DNA of 16,578 nucleotides from Theristus sp. LFF4_11. Its lineage: Eukaryota > Nematoda > Chromadorea > Monhysterida > Xyalidae. The notes below the pieces were generated by a model. The model was not told the DNA's origin. It did not search any database and was given only the letters and a program-made list of their open reading frames with translations. Positions 1 to 9,479 of the stretch are shown piece by piece. The position numbers and the translations under genes were made by a program. The stretch spans positions 1 to 16,578 of the forward strand of contig JASANC010001740.1 of assembly GCA_030248135.1 (NCBI GenBank). The letters are read 5' to 3'. The number at the start of each line of letters is the position of its first letter. The first letter of the stretch is position 1.

Positions 1-55
1 TGAGTTTCAAATTTATATAAGGAGACCTTATATGCAAGACTTTACGGTATTCCAG

Positions 56-304
56 GCACCCTCCTGAGTAGCACCGCCACGAACAACGGTACCGTAAGCC
101 CGTCAGGCAGCGCCAGCGCCGCTTACCACTTGACGCAGCCGCCAGCGTCAAGTGCGTCCGGCGCTGCTGCGTTCCACCGCTCGGCGACCGCCGCGAGCAA
201 CACGAACACATGCGGAAGCTACCCGGCGATGTCGACCGGCGCCACGGCTGACTTTACGGCCAGCTACGCGGGCGCCTGGTACGGTCACGACCCGCGATTT
301 GGGC
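56..304 (+). CDS. NK2.1 (scro/NKX2-1): NK2.1 exon, N-terminal linker region
   Basis: GC-rich reading frame preceded by a plausible acceptor (TATTCCAG, ends 55) and followed by a strong donor GTACGT at 305. It starts with two bases of a split codon and ends with one base of another. It encodes a Ser/Ala-rich segment with [10 protein letters not shown], which resembles the AAYHMTAAG region of NKX2-1, and ends at WYGHDPRFG. The same frame is open upstream to base 4, so the true start could lie further left. The match at DPRF makes the frame assignment firm. Confidence 0.8.
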
Positions 305-2632
305 GTACGTTTCGCGCATATGTTTTTCTCTTTTGCCGTTTGGCCATTGATGACTTTGGTGTTTATGTTTGGTGATCGGTTGCCTTTGGATTCGGCGTTG
401 TGCTGATTTTGTGTGGTGTGCCGCTTTTGTGCAGAGAACTATGTCATGGTCGAGCTTTGTAAACTCCGCGCATTACTTTACACACAGTGTCCCTGCACTG
501 AAAGTGCTCGAGTAAAAGTGAAAAAGGAACTGATTCAACTACAAAGACGACTGTAGCACGATATGTCGATTGGTACACATTCAGTGCACGACCGCCAACA
601 GACTCTACGTATGCAAACAGTCCATTTACTGATTGCTGATAATTCACGAGTGGGTCTGTCCGTTTTCCAGTTGCGCGCTTTTCGAACAGCATGCAAATGG
701 GTGGCATCGGTGGACTCGCGGGAATGGCGGTCGATCCAGCGTAAGCCGCTGCGGCTGGAATACAGTTTCCGATGGCACAGCGCCGAAAACGGCGAGTGCT
801 TTTCACACAGGTTGGGAACATTTTCAGATCTTCGTCCTGCACGGACTGGTTTCCTTGAATATAACCGAACATGTACACTGATTTGTTCTTTATTTCACTT
901 ACACTTGACAATTCTTGGTCATTAGCTTGCCTTTACTATCAGTTATTGTCGCTTCTTCTCTGTCACTTCTTGTTCTTTCGTTTTTGTCCTCAACTTTACT
1001 GTGACGCTGTGCTTAAAGCTAATGCTGCACACTCAGTGTCGGAAACGTTTCACTTTCTGGTCCATTTATGGTTTATTCCATATTGTTTACCATACTTACT
1101 CGTTCGTCTGTCCTGCCATCATCCCAATGTTTGCTAAAGTTCAATCGAGCATGCAAAAACGCCCGCTTATGTTCTCACGCAACGTGTGACAACACTCGAC
1201 GGTGTTTTGGTGTCTTCTCATCAAGCACTTTTTTCGGTCCAGTGTCATTCAAGTTCAAGAATACTTCGGTTCAAGTCTTGCTTGTCACATACATACAGAG
1301 TGTTTGTTATTACGCTCAAGTGTCATTCTGCAAAGTGCTGTACACTTCGAAGCAATACATTACAATTTTTAAACTTCGGCAACTTCTTGAACTCTTCAGG
1401 TTTTTTTTGTAAATTAAGAGTGTTGTACACTTGAGCGGTCAAGCAACAACATTGCGCCACATACGATCTTATTGACAAATCAGTTTTTAATCCAATTTTC
1501 ACAAATTAGGCGCAAGTTTACGAATTGGAGCGCCGGTTCAAAACGCAAAAATACTTGAGTGCACCGGAACGCGAACACTTGGCTCAACTGATCAACCTAT
1601 CACCCACGCAGGTTGGTGTGGTGTAGTTTTTGCTGATGATATTGTGTGGTTAGTTGCACAATTTTAACGTTTGAAAGGAACACTTGATTGTTTTATCCAC
1701 TTGACAATCACAAAGGTTCATCATGCTCAACGGGACACAAAACGAAAGCTTCGAAAACAAAAAAGAGACGGACCTTCTCCGCAGGGGGTGGTTTAAAAAT
1801 ATTCAAAAGAACCTGCTTTTCTCAACTTACGGGACCTTTTTTGAGCATCTTTATAACGGTCCTTCGAATCTCAGTATATCTGAACAGGAGTCTGCAGAAT
1901 CAAAATGAAACAAAAAGTCCACAGGTGAAGATCTGGTTCCAAAACCACCGCTACAAGATGAAGCGTCAAGCGAAAGAGAAACAGATGCTCGACGCGCAGC
2001 AGCTGCGCGCGCACCACCACAGTCACCAGCAACAGAGTCAACAGTCCGGTCAACATCACCCGAGCAACAACGCCACCGCCAACCACACCACATCCGACTA
2101 TCCGCACAAGGCGCATCACAATCCGCTCGAGCTGTTCGCAAACAGCAATAATACCAACAATAACAACGCGAAACACCACGACTTCTTCATGTCGCATCAT
2201 CCAACGGCGACGGCGCTAACGTCGCATCATCAAACGTCGGCCGACATGTCGCCGCGCAAGATCGCCGTGCCCGTTCTGGTGAAGGACGGCAAGCCGTGCG
2301 GCGACACGAGTCCGTTGGCGACGCCGGACTCGACGCCGGACAGCACGATCGGCGGTGCGACAAACGCCGCCAACCAATCGATAACGACGAGTCAAATTGG
2401 ATCGGCGGCCGACTTTAATAGCCGCTACTTGAGCGCGCCGCATAACGGCAACATTGCGCCGCATCATTCGCAGCATCACGCGCAACATCAGCAAGCGTCA
2501 GCGTTGTTCAACGCGCACGCGGCGTCCGCGTTCAATAGCACCTTCGGGGGACTGCACCAGTTCGCGGCGGCAGGCTACGGGTCGGCTGGCGCCGGACACC
2601 CGGCCGCATACTACGCGATGCGCACCTGGTGA
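56..2632 (+). CDS. NK2.1 (scro/NKX2-1): NK2.1-class homeodomain transcription factor, 5' end outside the window (4 exons)
   Basis: Exons are 56-304, 671-810, 1510-1611 and 1925-2632. Joined, they give the linker ending [10 protein letters not shown] (vertebrate NKX2-1 has GWYGANPDPRF) and then a full 60-residue homeodomain: [26 protein letters not shown] and onward, closing with [15 protein letters not shown]. Tyr54 (in NHRYK) is the NK2-class signature and Asn51 the base-contacting residue. An NK2-specific domain ([16 protein letters not shown]) lies at 2252-2299. The protein ends in RTW, like vertebrate NKX2-1. His-, Gln- and Asn-rich stretches follow the homeodomain. Known role of the family: DNA-binding regulator in forebrain, pharynx or thyroid-type tissue. 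The N-terminal TN repressor motif would be in missing upstream exons. Oddity: TAA at 742-744 interrupts the frame in the second exon. Orthology is very secure; the exact 5' boundary of the first exon is not. Confidence 0.96.
671..810 (+). CDS. NK2.1 (scro/NKX2-1): NK2.1 exon with homeodomain residues 1-10 and an in-frame TAA
   Basis: The acceptor GTTTTCCAG ends at 670; the donor CAG|GTTGGG begins at 811. Joined to the one base left from the previous exon, it reads [19 protein letters not shown] (compare the ISRFMG and MGGLGSL regions of NKX2-1), then [19 protein letters not shown] and the homeodomain start [26 protein letters not shown] closely matches insect scarecrow as recalled. Residues on both sides of the stop are in one frame and both look conserved, so the TAA at 742-744 is unexpected. 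An in-frame ATG at 772 directly precedes the homeodomain. Confidence 0.9.
742..744 (+). other. In-frame TAA stop inside a conserved NK2.1 exon
   Basis: The codon lies between GCG and GCC in what otherwise reads as an alanine run (A, stop, AAAAG). Possible explanations are a sequencing or assembly error, a null allele, an unrecognised micro-intron (730-765, 36 nt, is the only GT-AG choice I found that keeps the frame), a truncated isoform, or readthrough. The sequence does not decide between them. Confidence 0.85.
1510..1611 (+). CDS. NK2.1 (scro/NKX2-1): NK2.1 exon with homeodomain residues 11-44 (helices 1 and 2)
   Basis: A 34-codon exon with the acceptor AAATTAG ending at 1509 and the donor CAG|GTTGGT at 1612. 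Both boundaries fall between codons. It encodes [19 protein letters not shown] and then [15 protein letters not shown], including core residues Leu16 and Phe20. The frame upstream is closed by the TAG of the acceptor itself, so the boundary is well fixed. Confidence 0.96.
1925..2632 (+). CDS. NK2.1 (scro/NKX2-1): NK2.1 last exon: recognition helix, NK2-specific domain, C-terminus
   Basis: The acceptor GTCCACAG ends at 1924. The exon opens with homeodomain residue 45 ([16 protein letters not shown], ending 1972). It then encodes 219 further residues: His/Gln/Asn-rich low-complexity sequence, the NK2-specific domain (2252-2299) and an Ala/His-rich tail ending YYAMRTW with TGA at 2630-2632. The reading frame stays open 5' of 1925 into the intron, but that part has no homology. 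GC content drops sharply at the intron and after the stop. Confidence 0.97.
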   Translation: MKIWFQNHRYKMKRQAKEKQMLDAQQLRAHHHSHQQQSQQSGQHHPSNNATANHTTSDYPHKAHHNPLELFANSNNTNNNNAKHHDFFMSHHPTATALTSHHQTSADMSPRKIAVPVLVKDGKPCGDTSPLATPDSTPDSTIGGATNAANQSITTSQIGSAADFNSRYLSAPHNGNIAPHHSQHHAQHQQASALFNAHAASAFNSTFGGLHQFAAAGYGSAGAGHPAAYYAMRTW

Positions 2633-3340
2633 CGTTCGAGGATTGTTTGCTAGTTATTGCTGTTGATTTAAGGCGCATTCATGAAGCACTGTTTAGTAAC
2701 CGCGTAGCTATGTTTTAACACAGCTGTGCGTCACTAAATACTGCTTTACGAATGTCGCTTAAGTTTTCGCTCTCTTTCTTTGTATTCGCTTTTTTAATCG
2801 TTTGGTATAGTTTCTTGTTGTGTATTTTTTTGCAGTTTATTCGATGAAACATTACACAGCTATATACAGTTTATACAGAGCACATGTACAAGTTGGCACA
2901 ACTGTAAATACGATCGTACCTCGCATTGATGTTTACTTTGTGCACATAAATGATCGTTTGTTTCCCTGAAAGTGCGGAGCCGAGTGTAACTGTGATTGGT
3001 GTCGTTTAGTTTTTCAATTATCCGTTGTCAGATCTCACTGTTTTAACTTGTTTTTCCTTTGTACATAGATACATTCTGTTTATGTCATGTGCTTAATATA
3101 AAAATCAGACTCAATAGCATAACTTTAAATACTTCCAGCAGGACTGAATCATACTCATCTGTATTTGTTCGTACACCATCGAGCTTTGTACATGCACATG
3201 GCCTGTATGTACCTCAAATTTAGCATGAATATATGATCGAAACAAGGGTTTCACAAATCTACATTCATACACATGTGTTTTGCTATAATTATACTCAAGT
3301 GTCTGTTTAGCAACAAATAAAGCTGAATGTTTTCAGTATT
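2633..3340 (+). other. NK2.1 3' untranslated region
   Basis: AT-rich sequence without a convincing reading frame follows the NK2.1 stop. A canonical AATAAA at 3315-3320 with a T-rich stretch beyond gives a likely cleavage point around 3335-3345. No other AATAAA was seen between the stop and this one. The extent is inferred from that signal only. Confidence 0.6.
3315..3320 (+). terminator. Polyadenylation signal AATAAA for NK2.1
   Basis: AATAAA about 680 bases after the NK2.1 stop codon, in sense orientation, followed within 40 bases by T-rich sequence. It is the first canonical hexamer downstream of the gene. Confidence 0.6.
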
Positions 3341-4690
3341 GCTTGGATGCTTCCATCAAGTAAGTAAAAAGAGAAGGCTCCTCTCCACTTTTGCTCCACT
3401 CAACCTTGGGCTGTCAAAATCGCACATAAAAGCGCGCACACGCGACGTGAAACCTGCAATTTTTTTTTGTTCAATCCATTTATTGTTGTTTCTTTCAATG
3501 TTGTCCCACTCCTACTCATCATTAATCAACATTTGCTGTTTACAACCTGCAAATTGGTGTTTTTTTATTCGAACTCCCCATCACACCACACCACTTGACC
3601 TTTCAAGAGTATACAAAATGTGCGACTCTTCAGACTTTTTTCAACAAAAGTGCTCCTCCTTATTGAAGCACACTCAAGAAGAACATCACACCGTGGATCG
3701 CATGAATAACAACAACGCCTTGGCTGAAAAAAACAACAAAAAACATTTTTTGTTTTACACGGCTCAATCAATATAGCCACAAAACTGAGACAAGAACGTT
3801 AGTGAGAAAAAATGTTACGGTAAACCTCAAAGACGATTGTTGAAGAAAACACCAACGCGAGAACAAAGTGGCGACAAGACAAACGCACACATTCAGCGCC
3901 AAGTCCATTTCTTCACGCTTTTAGCCGCGCGTTAGCATCCGTAGTTAGATCGTTTTCGACAGCAGATAATGACATCAATTCTTCCATTGGCACGTGACAA
4001 ACAGAGCAGAGAAAATTAGGCGGTTGATTGCACTCTCTTTCTCTAGAAACAGCCAATCAAGATGCCCCCGAAAAACCATAACAAGAGCGCCATGTGTTGA
4101 TTATTATTGCTTTCGCCGTTGTGCCAGTGATTGACACCGTAAACACACGTATCAGTGTTGGCCACTAATCGGAATGTTTTCGTAATTTTCAAACAGAATT
4201 TGCTGTCAAGAAACTTTACCACGCATCTCCTCTCTCCGCTAAATCACCGTTGGTAGGACCCTCTAATCAGGCACCAATTTTTCAGTTGTGTATGCTTCAA
4301 ATGAGTACAGCTAATGTGGCCCGAGAAAGCGACACACATTATATGTGCATTATGTTTCAACGGAGGCTGTGTAAACCTTTGACATAAAAGTGTCTTACTG
4401 TAACTTATCCGACTTTGTGGATGAAAATCAATCAACAACCAAACCAATATTTCCAAACCGAAACTATTTTTCGATTCTCTAGTCATCTGAGAATGTTCAG
4501 TCACACAATAAAATCAAAACCGCCAAACTACCGTATTTTCTTCAATGTACACACACGACACATAACAAATAACAAACCAGATTCTCTCTTATCGTACGCA
4601 CATAACATCCTCTAAAGGCTCAACTATATTGCCCTTTTCTAAATATCTTTTGGCACCGTGGAAGCGCAAAATCGAAAAGAGGAACCGCAA
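3341..4690. other. Intergenic stretch with no gene recognised
   Basis: AT-rich sequence with only short, unconserved reading frames on both strands. No splice-flanked GC-rich segment like the exons elsewhere in the window was found. One CACTTGA motif lies at 3592-3598. Confidence 0.6.
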
Positions 4691-4699
4691 TTGAATTTC

Positions 4700-4785
4700 A
4701 AGAGAGGGAGAGAGAAGAAAGTCAGTGGGTCTACGCGGTCAATTGAATGAGGCCCATTCAACGTGGAGAGAGAGAAAGAGAGCGA
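4700..4785. repeat. GA-rich low-complexity tract
   Basis: Two purine-rich GAGA runs (about 4700-4722 and 4764-4785) flank a short inverted repeat, TTGAATG/CATTCAA, around 4742-4760. No coding signal. Confidence 0.6.
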
Positions 4786-5018
4786 CAAACAATGGCAAGC
4801 ACAATTGAACGGAATCAACCAGAAAAAGTCAAAGCACCCGACAAGAAAATGCAAACTGCAAAGCGGGGTATTCATTGAGTCGACTATACATCGCATTTCT
4901 CTTGTTACAGTCAATTGCAGAACAAAAATGCAATTTGATCATTTTGGCATTTGAATCTGGCACGCTGATTGGCTGCATCGAACTGGTTGCACCAATCACA
5001 GTGAGCCAATTTAAAAGC

Positions 5019-5111
5019 AGCGAATCAGCTGGTTGGTTGCCCATGATTTACACGCTTCGACAGTACAGTCGAACCAAAATATCGTAAGCAACCAGCTTGA
5101 TTGGCCGCATT
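5019..5111. repeat. Imperfect hairpin element, CCAAT/CAGCTGG type
   Basis: Two arms of about 40 bases fold on a centre near 5062 (TTCGAC AGTACA GTCGAA). The left arm has AATCAGCTGGTTGGTTGC; the right arm has GCAACCAGCTTGATTGGCC. Motif content resembles the hairpin elements at 5810, 10165 and 15507, so it may be an older relative. No clear target duplication was found. Confidence 0.5.
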
Positions 5112-5150
5112 GTGAATCCCGTCGGTATGCTGGCTCACCGAACGGTCACT

Positions 5151-5159
5151 CTTTCTTGG
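5151..5159. repeat. Left 9-bp target-site duplication of the foldback element
   Basis: CTTTCTTGG, repeated exactly at 5761-5769 immediately outside the other arm. Confidence 0.8.
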
Positions 5160-5760
5160 GGCTCGTGTACTATTCCGGCCCGCGAAATTCCGGCCCGTAG
5201 AGTTCCGGCCCGCTCATTCCGGCCCGAAGAATTCCGGCCCGAAGAATTCCGGCCCGGAGAATTCCGGCCCGGAGAATTTTCGCTAGCAAGAACAATATTA
5301 AACCACACGAAGTGATTTTTGGTAAATAAATTCTTGTGGTTTTTTTATTTTTGTTTAGAACTTGCTTGCAGTGACTTGTTGTAGGTTCCTAATCCTAAGC
5401 CAAGCCTTTTTGATAAGGTAAAAGGGTCACAAATCCTGTTCATGATAAAAAAATTTAAAAATTTAGTTGTAGTTTCTTTTTTTCCAAAAGGTTTCACTTT
5501 CCAAAAAAGCAAACAGGACGAACATCATTGAAAATACACTGTAACATGTGAACATCGATATTTTTCTTTTATTATTTCATTACCAAAATCACTTCGTGTG
5601 GTTTAATATTGTTCGTGCTGGCGAAAATTCTCCGGGCCGGAATTCTCCGGGCCGGAATTCTCCGGGCCGGAATTCTTCGGGCCGGAATTCTTCGGGCCGG
5701 AATGAGCGGGCCGGAATTCTTCAGGCCGGAATTAGCGGGCCGGAATTGTACCCCCCCCCG
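5160..5760. mobile_element. Foldback-type DNA transposon with tandem repeats in its inverted arms
   Basis: A 601-bp element with long inverted arms (about 5160-5325 and 5580-5760) around a non-coding loop of about 254 bp. Each arm carries tandem copies of a 15-bp unit, ATTCCGGCCCGRAGA: seven on the left (5172-5277) and eight on the right in reverse complement (5628-5749). Inner arm ends match over about 50 bases. The 9-bp repeat CTTTCTTGG lies directly outside each end (5151-5159 and 5761-5769) and fits a target-site duplication. Long arms built of short tandem repeats with 9-bp duplications are the hallmark of Drosophila FB foldback elements, tied to MuDR-type transposases. No transposase is encoded here, so it would be non-autonomous. 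Confidence 0.87.
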
Positions 5761-5769
5761 CTTTCTTGG
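5761..5769. repeat. Right 9-bp target-site duplication of the foldback element
   Basis: CTTTCTTGG, an exact copy of 5151-5159. Confidence 0.8.
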
Positions 5770-5809
5770 ATACACACAACGTAGAATCACTCTTTCTACA
5801 TTGTAGACT

Positions 5810-5969
5810 ATCCACAGTCTAACTCAATAACATATCTAACTAGCTGATTGGTTGGTGCTGACGTGATGCATGCATTCTGGGCAAGACGACCGACGCAAAT
5901 TCTCAGCAATTCATGAACAGACTGCATGCATCAACCAATCAGCTAATTGGATATGTTATTGAATTACAG
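5810..5969. mobile_element. Hairpin MITE, copy A of a three-copy family
   Basis: The left arm (CAATAACATATCTAACTAGC and onward from 5825) pairs with the right arm ending at 5961 (GCTAATTGGATATGTTATTG). Both contain AGCTGATTGGTTG and GATGCATGC. The 8-bp direct repeat TGTAGACT flanks it at 5802-5809 and 5970-5977, which suggests hAT-type insertion. It has no coding capacity. The core motif TGATGCATGCATTCTG is shared with the copy at 10165. Confidence 0.72.
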
Positions 5970-5977
5970 TGTAGACT

Positions 5978-8900
5978 GTATGTATTTTTACATGAAATCC
6001 CTAGCTATAGACAAACGCCTTCAATTGTCTTGCTGGTCTAAAAACGTTTGAAAAAAATCTACTCTTTCAAACAGCAAGTTATTGTAAAAATATTCGAACG
6101 AGCTGTGCTAAAATGACGTGATTACCGAAATTCACACACGCTCGTTTGGCATGTAGAGGCACCAGTTTTGGTTTGCTTCACAACTTCACGTATTATTCTC
6201 ACGAGCAAGAATCCAGTCACACTGAAAACTCCGCGTTGCTGTGTTTAACGAGCGCATGACGTCATACGTCATGACATGACGTCATAACATAACGACACGC
6301 TTGCGGAAATAGATGGTATATGCTCTGCCAACTGGACCAATACCCACACACCACAAGCCCCTTTATAATCAGAAGTACCCTACTGTATAGAGCGCTTGAG
6401 GCTGCGTGTTTTCTTCTCCATCCTCTCCTGACCAAAGTGCCCCACCCGACCGCCAACAAGTCCACTCTTGTAATCGAATCAGACGAGCGACAATCGTTGC
6501 AATAAGAGATTGAAAAAGAGGAAAAGTCTCGCGCAAGTTCTCTATTGTGAATTTCGAATGGAAAGGCCAGATGGGTTCACTTGAAAACGCCCGGCCGCGA
6601 GGAGGCAGCCAGAAGAACCGCCATGCTTTTATATTGCGCCGCTTATTTCTCTGTATGTTTGGCAAATTTGATTGTTGAATTTCTTGTTTGCCGTTGTGCG
6701 TACATCAGATCATCATTGAATTCAATTTGAGGGTCTTTCTAGTTTCTCGTCGCTGTCAGCATGCGCGTTTTCAGCTCAACGTTCCGTGAAGGATACGCTA
6801 ATTTAGACTCACTTCTTGGTCGGCTGCCCAACCAAGCATGCCACTTGTGTACTTGAACCCCATCGTGGAAAGTTTATAGATTTCCAGTGTGATCATTTTT
6901 ATGGTTAAAGAAAGTTTTTCAGTCCTCTTTTCGAGTTGTTCTCCTGTTGCTTTTTCACCCGTGAGCAAACAAACAGTTCCTGGAAACGTGATTTCAACTG
7001 AAGGCAGTATTTGTTTGCTCGGCCATGGGCTTGGAACAATTGACTCCATGAATTTTATTTGAAGAAAAAACACAGTACTCCGCTTAAAGTTTTAACCAAT
7101 AATCTAAAATTAATAAACCTATCCGCTTGAAACGTTATCATCACGTGGAACTTTAGAATTTGTACCAATTCAAACTTAATGCAAAGTTTGTCAATATAGG
7201 TTCTCGTCACGTGGAGAACGCTGCGCTAAGCGGATGCTTGTCAAGACCGCAAAACCTAAACCGAATGTTAAACCCAGTGAACCAAAAATGTGCCAGAAAT
7301 AATACAAAACGAGACCATCTAGTAATGGGTGGGGTGGACGAAAAACACAAGCGAAAATCGCTGAAAAGAACCACTTGAAAGACAATTTTAACACGACATG
7401 AACCCCAGTGATAGGTCGATTTAGACACTGGTGCTATGAAGCGTCCAGTGGCAGATGCGGGCACTAGAAAATGGAATTCTAAGGGTTTTGCGGCTTGTGT
7501 AAGATGTATATTTTCATATTTTAAGGACTCTATTCGCCCCGGTTTTCACTCCTTATAAGAAAGTGCTTTCGACTTTCGAAGACTAGACACCCTTAAGTAC
7601 GGTAGTTATGCTATTTACGCTTATTGCAAGGCAGCAGCAGCGGCACTTGTTATCGCTAAAAATTACATGTAATGGTGTGTGGGTACGCGTGGCGAGAAGA
7701 GATTTGCTGTAAATCATCATATATTTTTCGTTTTCGGTTCGGCTCGTTTTGAAGTGCGAAAGCTTTTTTTATCCATGTTAACAGAGCAGTTTATTTGCAG
7801 CAGACATCTGCAAAGTGGATTCTGAGGCTTCACATTGTATGTACATGTGTCATGTAGTACTTGAAAATTGTCAAGATTTTCTCTTGTCTTCACGTTCGAT
7901 TTCTTCGTCTTCAATGGTCGAATTGAATGCTTCAGACATTTGAGTGTCTAATTACTACACAGAATAAGCTTCGACTATTCTTGACTTTGTAGGGACGCGT
8001 GAATTTTCTTTGGTGCACACTTTGTTCTGCATATGATAATTGTTTTCGTTAAATAAGATGTGTGAAAAAGATCTTCAGGGGCAAAGCAGTCATCACACAG
8101 TCAAAGCCTTGACTCTTTTTTGCCGGTCAAAACTTGAAAACTTTAAAGAACTTTTTAACAAAACACGGAAAAAACGTTCACCTCAAAAATTGTGCGTCAC
8201 ACAACCTTGCAGCCATTCCTAGCGCATTTTACAACACAAAAAAGCAAACAGGAGCGCTGATCTGCGCGCACGCAGGGGACACTTTCTCATAGCGGATTTT
8301 TATGGGATTTTATTAAAACCCACTGTTGTCTTCTTTATATTTACTTTAACACCATAATGCACTGGCACAGTATATTGAGTCAATCTGAAAATGAGCAAAT
8401 AAACTGCTCATATTTGTTCAGTCAGTCACCCGCGGCTGGAACAAGCAATAAAATGATTTTCTCATTGAATTCTTGAGCCTGTTTCAGTTTTTAATTTTCA
8501 CACGGACGGCAACGCACGGGTCAACTGATATCGCAAATAAAAAGCGTTTGAAATTTCAATAAGCTTGTTTTATTAGCCACACGATTTCTGACATTCTCAG
8601 TGGGACCAATTTGTATTGCGTTTCCAAATTGTGATCTTTAAAAACATTTAAAAAAATCAGTATCTCGTTGGTTTATTAGAAAAACAAGCAAAAGTGTTGT
8701 TTAGTTTAATTTTCTTCGGGACTATAGCGCAAAAAAGGCGCCCCAAATTTTTAAATGCCCCAAATGATTGCAAAACTGCGCGAAAGACGTGCTGAAATGG
8801 CGTGAAAATGTGCGTGACATTGAAATCGAACAATAAACCGACAAGCGCACACCCAAAACACCTAAGATGCACTAACACAATACACAAACTTGAATTTAAA

Positions 8901-9110
8901 ATACTCACATCAAATTTTGCAGACAAATTACCATGTATCAACATCAAAACTTTTCCCCGACAGTATAAAACTGCTGAAAAACTGTATTATTATGACGCGT
9001 GCGAAGGCGGATTTGTGACCCAGCGGGTAAAACGATCTACGTATATCGAAAGTAAAAATTTTCGTTCAACAAATGAGAAATAACAAAAACAGTGAATGTG
9101 TTTTGCGTCA
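5978..9110. other. Intergenic stretch with no gene recognised
   Basis: AT-rich DNA between the hairpin MITE and the DB-module gene. Reading frames are short, lack recognisable motifs and have no matching splice partners. Within it are a TGACGTCA cluster (6257-6284), two CACTTGA motifs (6578, 7372) and scattered AATAAA hexamers (near 8455 and 8535) with no gene attached. Confidence 0.55.
6257..6284. promoter_or_regulatory. Cluster of CRE-like TGACGTCA palindromes
   Basis: Two perfect TGACGTCA octamers (6257-6264, 6277-6284) flank a further ACGTCATGAC. TGACGTCA is the binding site of CREB/ATF bZIP factors. No nearby start site is identified, so regulatory use is only a possibility; the octamer also occurs in the arms of a MITE at 14514-14717. 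Confidence 0.4.
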
Positions 9111-9115
9111 GTTTT

Positions 9116-9171
9116 TAAGAATCGTCAATTTTAAGAATTTAAAAGAATTAAGAATTCAAGAATTTTAAGAA
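9116..9171. repeat. Degenerate AAGAATT short tandem repeat
   Basis: Runs of TTTTAAGAAT, AAGAATTTAAAAGAATT and AAGAATTC recur irregularly over about 55 bases, about 125 bases upstream of the DB-gene start codon. Low complexity, non-coding. Confidence 0.6.
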
Positions 9172-9296
9172 CACAGAATAGTCAATCTCGACATTGCCAC
9201 TGATGCAATAATGAGTGTCGTCTTCATTAACTTGCTCTTTTTAAAACAACAACTCGATTATCAACTTTAAAAAGTCAAAATTACACGACGAATAAA

Positions 9297-9479
9297 ATGC
9301 TACCCCGAATATTTCCCTTGGTGTCAGCAACGTTTGTCCTGCTAATATCCGTTGAGAAAGATGAAGGAGCCAGAAATGCACGACCTAGACCGTGGGAAAG
9401 GAGCGTGGGAAAATCAGGAGTCACAGGGGCGCATTTGAGTGCGGAGTGTCCCCACGAGCGATCATGGTGTCATCGGTTG
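9297..9479 (+). CDS. DB-module gene exon 1: start codon and signal peptide
   Basis: ATG in AATAAAATG begins a 61-codon exon ending at a near-perfect donor, TTG|GTGAGT (9480). The first 19 residues have a short basic start and a hydrophobic core typical of secretion signals. The remainder is basic and ends AECPHERSWCHRL, with two cysteines. The phase matches exon 2. Its link to exon 2 is inferred from strand, phase, spacing and secretory character. Confidence 0.6.

Noticed and set aside
741..765. 25-nt GT-AG micro-intron that would remove the TAA
   Set aside because: Splice ends look good, but removal shifts the frame relative to the conserved MQMGGIGG block, and 25 nt is implausibly short for an animal intron.
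444..911. 155-codon minus-strand open frame
   Set aside because: It overlaps the NK2.1 homeodomain exon on the other strand and has no recognisable domain; a shadow of GC-rich coding sequence.
1688..1924. Open frame continuous with the last NK2.1 exon, containing KKRRTFS, which resembles a homeodomain start
   Set aside because: The true residues 1-44 are supplied in phase by exons 671-810 and 1510-1611, and an acceptor CCACAG precedes 1925. The upstream part lacks homology and is AT-rich intron; the resemblance is short and probably chance.
4062..4100. Short frame MPPKNHNKSAMC as a possible first exon
   Set aside because: Twelve codons, no convincing donor and no downstream coding partner found.
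5172..5749. CRISPR-like array of short repeats
   Set aside because: Units are contiguous without spacers and arranged as inverted arms in a eukaryotic genome.
5097..5806. Repetitive frames reading RAGI/PARR units
   Set aside because: They are translations of the 15-bp tandem repeats in the foldback arms, open in several frames because the unit is a multiple of three.
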